A stretch of 64,000 nucleotides of DNA from NCBI GenBank assembly GCA_905221605.1, contig CAJNDS010002413.1:211001-275000 (forward strand), given 5' to 3'. The notes under the pieces are model-generated. The model saw only the letters and a list, made by a program, of their open reading frames with translations, did not search any database and was not told the origin of the DNA. Both the position numbers and the translations under genes were made by a program. Shown in pieces: positions 46,535 through 56,530 of the stretch. How positions within the stretch are numbered: the stretch's first letter is position 1; every line of letters begins with the position of its first letter. The DNA comes from Symbiodinium natans. Taxonomy: Eukaryota; Sar; Dinophyceae; Suessiales; Symbiodiniaceae.

Positions 46535-49500
46535 CACGCACACATACGCACACATACGCACACACACACACACAATCCTGCAAGCCTGAAGCCTAGACCC
46601 TAAACGCTAAATCCCTAAACCCTTAACCCTAAATCCCTAAACCCCGAAGACCCTGACAAAACCTTCAGGATTCTCCGGTGTTCGGGGCGACGGAATGGGG
46701 TCGGGCGCCTCTCTATGTCTAGACCCTACACTCTAAACCCTAAACCCTAAACACTAAACTCTAAGCCCTAAACCCTAATCCCCTAAACCCAAACCCATAA
46801 ATTGTAAACCCTAAACCCGAAACCCTAAACCCCTTAATCCCTAACCCTGAACCCGAAACCCTAAACCCTAAACTCGCTAAACCCTAAACCCTAAACCCTA
46901 AATCCCCAAGCACCGGAGCAGGGGCGGGCGCCTCTCTTTGTCCAGCCCCTCAAATGCCTCCGAGTCTGGCGCGATGTTCGCATCCTCCAGGGCCTCTTCG
47001 CAAAGTTCGGGTTGCGGGTTGCGGGTTGCGGGTTTGGGGTTTGGGGTTTGGGGTTTAGGGTTTAGGGTTTAGGGTTTAGGGTTTAGGGTTTAGGGTTTAG
47101 GGTTTAGGGTTTAGGGTTTAGGGTTTAGGGTTTAGGGTTTAGGGTTTAGGGTTTAGGGTTTAGGGTTTAGGGTTGTGGGTTTAGGGTTTAGGGTTTAGGG
47201 TTTAGGGTTTAGGGTTTAGGGTTTAGGGTTTAGGGTTTAGGGTTTAGGGTTTAGGGTTTAGGGTTTAGGGTTTAGGATTCCCTTACTCTCATGACCCCAA
47301 GAAGGTACCCCTTAAAACGGACACCCTCCATTTCTGCTTCACGGCTCAACGTTTAGCGTCTACTTGGAGGTTCAAGGTACTTCACAACCCAATCATAACT
47401 GCACTTATAACCCGATTGGGCACTTAAGGGCCTTACAATTGGGTTGCAAGTACAGTCATCAGTAGGTTTTTAAGTACCCTAAACCCTAAACCTTGAAAGG
47501 TAAACCCTGGGTTATAAGTGCAGTTATTCCTGGGTCATAAGTACCACGATCCTCCAAGTAGGGGCTTTAGGGTTTAGGGTCTAGGGTCCAGGGTCTAGGG
47601 TCTAGGGTTTAGGGTTTAGGGTTTAGGGTTTAGGGTTTACGGTTTAGGGTTTAGGGTTTAGGGTTTAGGGTGTGAGGTTTAGGGACACTGCGTGCCCTGA
47701 TGGCCCTAACCCCTAAACCCTACACCCTAAACCCTAAACCCTAAACCCTAAACCCTAAACCCTTTTCAAACCCTAAATCCCTAAACCCCAAACCCTTCAA
47801 ACGAAGATGGGGAATCCGAAGAGCCCTGAACCCCTGCACCCCCTAACCACTAGACCTTAGCACCCTCAGGCCGAAACTAAGCTTGAAGCCCCCAAGACCT
47901 CGTTCAGGTTTGAGGGTTTGGGGTTTAGGGTTTAGGGTTCAGGGTGCAGGGTTTAGGGTTTTTCAGTGCTTAAGGTTTGGGCTTTAGCATCTGTCACCGA
48001 CCGGCTCTGGCAGGTGTCAGCTGAGGGGTTAGGGTTCAGGGTTCAGGGTTGAGGGTTGAGGGTTCAGGGTTCAGGGTTGAGGGTTGAACTAGGGCTTAGG
48101 CCCTGTGAGTAGCATGTCAAGGAATCGTTGCCCGATGTGCCTTTTTGCCTGCCACGATCGTGAACTTTACCTTGGCGGCAACGCGCACTGAGTTTAGGGC
48201 TGAGGTTTTGGGTTTAGGGTTTAGGGTTTAGGGTTTAGGGTTTAGGGTTTAGGGTTTTAGGGTTTAGGGTTTAGGGTTTTAGGGTTTAGGGTTTAGGGCC
48301 TAGGGTTGAGGCTTTAGGGTTTAGGGGTTGTACCTTGGACCCTTAAGGTTATAAGCTAGTACGAGGGCCATATTCGGAGTATGTTAAGGAGAACCTTTAG
48401 GGGCACAACCTTGAGGGCACGAGTCCCTGGATGTTCATTGTGAATACCGTAAAACCCTAAACCCGAAACCCTAAACCCTAAACTCTAAACCCGAAACCCG
48501 AAACCCTAAACCCTTAGGGTTCAGGGGATGGGGTCGAAGCTACGAGGGCGGAGGGAGGCGGAGCCCTGAACCCTGAAGACAGGGACGCTCTGTGTGCGCT
48601 TGTCTTGCTGACCGTTCCATTGGGTTTAGGGTTTACAGGGTTTAGGAGTGAAAGTGTGGGCCCCTTCAGAAGCTTGCACCTACTGCAGGTTCTTGAGCTG
48701 ATCTTGTGCGGCACTGCTGTCGCCTCCAAAACGAGCATCGCCCCAGGTCACCACAGATCCATCAGCCAAAATCGCAGCAAACGCTGCTGCAGAAGCTTGC
48801 ACCTGCTGCACGTTCTTGAGCTGATCTAGTACGGCACTGCTGTCGCCACCATAGCGAGCATTACCCCAGGTCACCACAGATCCATCGGCCCGGATCGCAG
48901 CAAAAGCCCTTGTAGAAGCTTGCACCTGCTGCACGTTCTGTAGTTGGTCTTGTATGGCATGGCTGTCGCCACCATAGCGAGCATGGCCCCAGGTCACCAC
49001 AGATCCGTCAGCCAGAATCGCAGCAAACGCCTGATTAGAAGCTTGCACCTGCTGCGCGTTCTTGAGCTGATCTTGTACAGCACTGCTGTCGCCTCCGAAT
49101 TCATCATCATCATCGCCCCAGGTCACCACTGATCCATCAGCCAAACTGGCAGCAAACGCCCGTGCAGAAGCTTGCACCTGTTGCACGTTCTTGAGCTGAT
49201 CTTGTACAGCACTGCTGTCGCCGCCGAATTCATCATCACCCCAGGTCACCACGGATCCATCGGCCCGGATCGCAGCAAACGCCCGATTAGAAGCTTGCAC
49301 CTGCAGCACGTTCTTGAGCTGATCTTGTACAGGACCGCTGTCGCTTCCGTCTTCAACAACGCCCCAGGTTACCACAGATCCATCAGCCAAGACCGCCGCA
49401 AACGCCCCATGAGAAGCTTGCACCTGCTGCACGTTTTTGAGCTGATCTCGTACAGGCTGGCTGTCGCCTCCGTATTCAGCATGGCCCCAGGTCACCACAG

Positions 49501-52500
49501 ACCCATCAGCCAAAATCGCTGCAAACGCCCCATTGGAAGCTTGTACCTGCTGCACGTTCTTGAGCTGAGCTTGTACGGCACTGCTGTCGCCGCCTAAGCG
49601 AGCATGGCCCCAGGTCACCACAGATCCATCAGCCAAAACCGCAGCAAACGCCTGATTAGAAGCTTGCACCTGCTGCACGTTCTTGAGCTGATCTTGTACG
49701 GCACTGCTGTCGCCACCATAGCGAGCATCGCCCCAGGTCACCACAGATCCATCAGCCAGAACCGCAGCAAACGCCCCATTAGAAGCTTGCACCTGCTGCA
49801 CACTCTTGAGCTGATCTTGTACAGCGCTGCTGTCGCCTCCGGCGTCAGCATGGCCCCAGGTCACCACAGATCCATCACCCAGGAGAGCAGCAAAGGCAGC
49901 AGAGGCGCCTACTCCTTTTGAAGCTCTGATCTTAACCTTTCCGACTTGCAGGGTCAGCACGTCATTGTCTTGTAAACCTGCTCGCTCCACTGTACCTGCG
50001 GCCAGCACCTCTCCAGAGGAAGTCAGCAGCCGTCCCTTGCCAACTCCTAAAGCGCCCTGGGCCCTTTGGCACAAGCAGGTGACGGACTCTTCTGGCTCCG
50101 TCGCCAAAGTCACGCTCGCGCCACTCAGGAGGTGCACATGGACTGACATCGACATGAAGTCGACCCTACTGCTGTAGATTCGGCTTGCCTGACAGGAAAC
50201 CCTGAACCCCACACCCTAAACCCTAAGTCGTAAGTCACACCGGCATTTGCTCAAAGGCGATGCAAACTCGCATTTCGCGCATTCAAGTTGGGTGTAGGGT
50301 TCAGGCTCTATTTGTGTACATATACATAATGTACATATATATATATATATATACACATGTCTATAGGGGTTGAAGCTTTTGGGGCTTTAAATGCATGGAT
50401 GGATTCAAACACCCTCGGAGCCGGCTTCACAACGCCTGGATTGTCCGACAATTTTGGGGGGTCTGGAGTTTAGGGTTTAGGGTTTAGGGTTTAGGGTTTA
50501 GGGTTTAGGGTTTAGGGTTTAGGGTTTAGGGTTTAGGGTTTAGGGTTTAGGGTTTAGGGTTTAGGGTTTAGGGTTTAGGGTTTAGGGTTTAGGGTTTAGG
50601 GTTTAGGGTTTAGGGTTTAGGGTTTAGGGTCTAGGGTTTAGGGTTTAGGGCTAGGGTTTAGGGTCTGGAGAACCTTGAGGGCACAACCTTGGGGGTACGA
50701 GTCCCTGGATGTTCATTGTGGAAACCCTGAACCCTAAACCCTAAACCCTAAACCCTAATTGGAGGCCCTTGGATGCCTTTGGAGGCCTTTGGGAGCCGTT
50801 GAAGCAAGCTTATAGGCCAATCTGGAAAAGTACCTCAAACCCTAAACCCTAAACTCTGCGTAAACCCTACACCCCAAACCCTAAACCCGAACCCCCAAAC
50901 CCTAAACCCCAAACCCGAACCCCCAAACCCTAAACCCTAAACCCTAAACCCCACACCCTAGGCTGGAACCATTCCCGAATCCTGGCATGGAGGTCTGGCA
51001 GGGCGAGGTTTGTGAAGGCCCAAATGGTCAACAGTCACTGAAACCTTTGGGCGCCTCTGTTTGGAATGGGCCGGCGTGCGTGGTGAAGACAACTTCTACT
51101 TGCACAGGTCCGGAAAGTTCGGGGCTTGGGGTTTGGGGTTTGGGGTTTGGGGTTTGGGGTTTGGGGTTTGGGGTTTGGGGTTTGGGGTTTGGGGTTTGGG
51201 GTTTGGGGTTTGGGGTTTGGAGTTTGGGGTTTGGGGTTTGGGGTTTGGGGTTTGGGGTTTGGGGTTTGGGGTTTGGGGTTTGGGGAAACCCTGAACCCTA
51301 AACCCTCAACCCTAAACCCTAAACCCCGAAGCACGAACACCATTTTGCACCACCTGCCCTGGGTACTTCGAGCGTTCGAAGCACTGAACCACTGAACCTC
51401 CAGGCCCTCTGTCCCAGACCCGGGGTATTGAGTCTCAGGTCCCATTGAGGTAGGGTTTAGGGTTTAGGGTTTAGGGTTTAGGGTTTAGGGTTTAGGGTTT
51501 AGGGCTTAGGGCTTAGGGCTTAGGGCTTAGGGCTTAGGGCTTAGGGTTTAGGGTTTAGGGTTTAGGGTTCGGGGTTCGGGGTTTGGGGTTTGGGGTGTGG
51601 GGTGTGGGGTGTGGGGTGTGGGGTGTGGGGTTTGGGGTTTGGGGTTTGGGGTTTGGGGTTTGGGGTTTGGGGTTTGGGGTTTGGGGTTTGGGGTTTGGGG
51701 TTTGGGTTTTCCATATGGGTTTAGGGTCTCGGGCGTAGGGTGTGGGGTTAAGGGATTTCTTGGGGTATGAATACCGTGGGGATAAATCAGGTAACTCTTG
51801 CCGTAACTGGCTAGAGCAAATGGATTCTCCTCCTTCGGGGGAAGACACTAAACATGACCCGGTGGGCTACCCATGCAGTGGCTAACTGAAAGTGTGGGCC
51901 CCTTCAGAAGCTTGCAGCTGCTGCACGTTCCTGAGCTGATCTTGTACGGGACTGCTGTCGCCTCCAAAGCGAGCATCGCCCCAGGTCACCACAGATCCAT
52001 CAGCCAAAATCGCAGCAAACGCTGCTGCAGAAGCTTGCACCTGCTGCACGTTCTTGAGCTGATCTAGTACGGCACTGCTGTCGCCACCATAGCGAGCATT
52101 ACCCCAGGTCACCACAGACCCATCAGCCAGAATCGCAGCAAACGTCCGATCAGAAGCTTGTACCTGCTGCACGTTCTTGAGCTGATCTTGTACGGCACTG
52201 CTGTCGCCGCCATAGCGAGCATCGCCCCAGGTCACCACAGATCCATCAGCCAGAATCGCAGCAAACGCCCGACGAGAAGCTTGCACCTGCTGCACATTCT
52301 TGAGTTGCGCTTGTACGGCACTGCTGTCGCCTCCAACTTGATCATCCCCGCAGGTTACCACAGATCCATCGCCCAGGAGAGCCACAAAGGCAGCAGAAGC
52401 GTCTCTTCCTTTTGAAGCTCTGATCTTAACATTTCCGACTTGAAAGGTCAGCACGCCATTGTCTTGTAAACCTGCTCGACCCACCGTACCTCCGGCCAGT

Positions 52501-55500
52501 GCCTCTCCAGAGGAAGTCAGCAGCCGTCCCTTGCCAACTCCTAAAGCGCCCTGGGCCCTTTGGCACAAGCAGGTGACGGACTCCTCTGGCTCCGTCGCCA
52601 AAGTCACACTTGCGCCACTCAGGAGGTGCACATGGACGGAAATCGACATGAAGTCGACACTACTACCGTAGATTCGGCTTGCCTGACAGGAAACCCTGAA
52701 CCCGACACCCTAAACCCTAAACCCTAAAAGGCTGTGCTCAAAGGTGATGCGGCGATGCAACCTTCGCATTTTATTCAAGTTGGGTGCAGGGTTCAGGGGT
52801 TTAGGGCTTAGGGTTTAGGGTTTAGGGTTTGGGGTTTAAGGTTTAGGGTTCAGGGTTTAGGGTTTAGGGTGTAATTAGGGTTCTGTGTTTTTTCTGTGGA
52901 TACATGTACATAAGGGGGGGGGGTTTACGAGAATTAGGGATGCCTAACATAGACCCCAAATAGTAGGATTCCCTTAGAATACGGGCCCCAAATAAGGTAC
53001 GTTCAGGGCTTAGGGCAAGAGTGAGCAGGGCCATTTCTGCCTTGCTGGTGCTTAGCTTGCAGGGAAATTGGGAAGTGTGCCCTAAACCCTAAACCCTAAA
53101 CCCTAAACCCTAAACCCTGAACCCTAATTTGGAGGCCTTTGCAGGCCTTTGGAGGCCTTAGGAAGCGGTGAAGCAAGCTTGCAGGCCCTTGGAAGCCCCA
53201 AAATCTGGAACTTGAAGCCCTAAACCCTAAACCCTAAACCCTAAATCCTAAACCCTAAACCCTAAACCCCAAACCCTAAACCCCAAACCCTAAACCCCAA
53301 ACCCTAAACCCCAAACCCTAAACCCCAAAGCATGAACATCATTTTGAATCGAGTGTTGAAACACTGAACCACTGAACCGGCCGTCCGTGCCAGACCCGGG
53401 GTATTGGGTCTCAGGTCCTATTGAGGTTTAGGGTGTGGGGTTTGGGGTTTAGGGTTTGGGGTTTAGGGTTTGGGGCTTTCATGTGGGTTTAGGGTCTCAG
53501 GTTTAGGGTGTGCGGTTAAGGGATTTCTTGGGGTATGAATACCGGGGGGATAATTCCCCCTGAGTTAAGGGATATAAGGTTTAGGGTTTAGGGTTTTCGG
53601 CTATACCTTGATTTGCATAGGGACCCTTGGTGTGATTTAAGGCAATATGCCTTCAAGGACTTTGGGAACCCAAAACTCCAAAGCCCCAACACCCCAAAGC
53701 CTGAAGGACCCTGAGCCCCAAACCCCTAAAACCTTGACCTCCCATTCCCGAGCTCCGAACCCTAAAGAGTTTTGGGTTTAGGGTTTAGGGCTTAGGGCTT
53801 AGGGCCCTGATCCCTAAAACACCCCGAGTCCTATCCTGAGCTCCCTGCAACGTCGTCCATGCGGCGTTCGCTTTTCTTATCCACGTAGGGGATGGCCTGT
53901 GGCTGCGTCAAGTTATAGGGTTCTTGATGGTCTAGGGTTTAGGGTTTAGGGTTTAGGGTTTAGGGTTTAGGGTTTAGGGTTTAGGGCTTAGGGTTTAGGG
54001 TTTAGGGTTTAGGGTTTAGGGTTTAGGGTTTAGGGTGGGTTTCAAGGGGGGTATGCAACCCAAGGTTCCCCAGTACTCCCCACTACTCTTTAAGGTCCCC
54101 TAAGCTTCCCTAAAGTTCCCTTGGTCCCTGCGCCCCGTGAACCCCCTTAAGGACCCTGTAATCAATGGGACGCCCAAGGAGCACAAGACCCCCCCCAATT
54201 ATAAGGAATAGACCTTAAGTTATTTTTCCCAGCACCCCTATACAAATTAAGGCATCTTCCAGAATAAACCCGAAACCCTAAACCCTAATTGGGCTTTCTG
54301 GGCACCCTAAATGGCATCTTGGCGGATTCTGCACCCTGGGGTTTAGGGCCTGGGGCCTTCTACCGTGGCTGGAGTACCAACAACCTTAAACCCTACATTT
54401 AGGGTTTAGGGTTTGGGGTTTGGGGTTTAGGGTTTAGGGTTTAGGGTTTTAGGCTTTGGGGTTTAGGGATTAGGGTTGAAGATTTTAGCCACTAAACCGA
54501 AAACCCTAGATACCCCTACACAAGGGGACCATCCAGCCTTTAGGGATGCTTGGGAGGGGGTTTAGGGTTTAGGGTTTAGGGTTTAGGGTTTAGGGTTTAG
54601 GGTTTAGGGTTTAGGGTTTAGGGTTTAGGGTTTAGGGTTTAGGGTTTAGGGTTTAGGGTTTAGGGTTTAGGGTTTAGGGTTTAGGGTTTAGGGTTAGGTT
54701 TAGGGTTTAGGGTTTAGGGTTTAGGGTTTAGGGTTTAGGGTTTAGGGTTTAGGGTTTAGGGTTTAGGGTTTAGGGTTTAGGGTTTAGGGTTTAGGGTTGC
54801 GAACAGACACACCCCAGGGTCTCAACCTTTTCCGCCGCGAAATCCTGAAGACTTCAAGCAACAAGCATGCCTCAAGCATGCAGCAAAACCCCTCAACCCG
54901 TACGCCCTTGTCTACACTGTATAGGCCTGAAACACCTAAACCCCTAAAGCCCTAAGCCCAAATTTCAACCCACAGCCTCACTTCTTACCCCCGCTAAGCC
55001 CGACACCCAAAATCTTAAACCCAAAGCCCCGTGTCTTAAACACCTAATGCTAAACACCGAAAATCACTCATCTCAACCCGAAACCCTCAAAACCCTCAAA
55101 ACTCCACATCCTAAACCGTAACTCCACAAGCCCAATGTAAAAAGCCACTAAGCTCGGAAACCACATCTTTAACCCCCTACACCGCAAACCTCGATAAAGC
55201 CTTGAGCCCTGTGTAAGAAACCCCTAAAGCCCCCAACCCCTAAATAAACCCTCAACCCTAAACTCTAAACCCTAAACAACTCCAAGCAACGCGCATTGAA
55301 CCCTGTGTCAGAAACCCCTAAAAGCCCCCAACCCCTAACCCTCAACCCTAAACCCTAAATCCTGAATCCTAAACCACTCAAAGCAATGCGCAGCAGGCGC
55401 ACCTTGAAACCTTCGATCTGCGCGGCGATCTGTGTGGTGAGGCCCTCGACACAGTCTCGGGCTTGGGGTGTAGGGTTTGGGGTTTGGGGTTTGGGGTCTA

Positions 55501-56490
55501 GGGTTTAGGGTTTAGGTTTAGGGTTCAGGGTTTAGGGTTCAGGGTTCAGGGTTCAGGGTTCAGGGTTTAGGGTTTAGGGTTTAGGGTTTAGGGTTTAGGG
55601 TTTAGGATCTAGGGTTTTGGATTTGGGGTTTAGGGTTGGGATGTTCCGCCTAAGACTAACAGCTCCTCAATAGGACTAGAATAGGGGGGGGGGGGGTACG
55701 ATAATCCTACGAAGGACTGTTAGTACTGTTCGTTTGGGGAGGAACATCCCAAACTCCCAAACTCTGATGTCCCAAGGTCCTGGCTAGCCTCTCTCCCGCG
55801 CCCAGCACCCCTTAGAACCTCGAAGGCCTCAACAACCCCACCAAAAAACACAAACTCGCAAACCCCAAAATCCTCCAGGGCCGCGCTTAAGCCTCAAATG
55901 GCCTCAAAAACCGCCCTTTGAGGGTTTAGGGCTCAGGGCCTTAGCGTTTCCAATCCCGCCTCAGGGTCGAATTTGGTGATCTTCTTGATGGCCTGGGGCG
56001 TCGGGCTACCCTAAACCCTAAGCCCTAAACCCTAACCCTGAACCCTAAACCCCAAACCCCAAACCCTAAACCCTGAACCCTAAACCCTAAACCCGAAACC
56101 CTTAACGCTTTAACGCTGGGCTTGGCTGCGGCCCGTTCGCGCCTGAAACCCCCCGTGAAAGTGGTGTTGTGAATCCTATGGCTCTCCAGACCTAAGGAGT
56201 ATCCACCCCAAAATGCCTTGCCACCTTGGGCCTTGAAAACCTTGAGGGTAGCTCCTTGTGGGAGGGCGAGCCTGTGAATGAACAACACAACTGTCAAGGA
56301 GGGAGGAAGATGGAGGCTGGGGCCCCCCTTTCGACCACCAAAACAAAGCCGTACATACACCCTGAACTCCAGATCCGAAACGCTCAGCCCCTAAATCGCA
56401 GAATCGGAGACCCTTAACCCTTGAACCCCAAAACCCACCCTAACACCCCGCTCCGGCCCAAAGTGACGAAATTAGCCTTGTATGTATAAA

Positions 56491-56530
<40 letters not shown>

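Larger units (their letters stand above)
48645..53580. repeat. tandem segmental duplication carrying the two repeat-protein genes
   Basis: Unit A is about 48645-51880 and unit B about 51885-53580. Matched blocks in order: the genes; 50200-50310 with 52670-52795; GGAGGCC-rich 50757-50818 with 53124-53190; the AGACCCGGGGTATTG block 51325-51450 with 53323-53430; the GGGATTTCTTGGGGTATGAATACCG block 51712-51800 with 53471-53570. Unit A is about twice as long, mainly through telomeric arrays at 50465-50670 and 51118-51290 that are short or absent in B. Confidence 0.85.

Noticed and set aside
46190-46596. Four long frames (Arg/Ala/Cys-rich)
   Set aside because: Products of TTCGGGC and GCAC simple repeats on both strands.
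48605-50177. Plus-strand frames opposite the RCC1-like genes
   Set aside because: Antisense shadows of the 123-bp coding repeat; the minus strand has the conserved repeat and paralogue.
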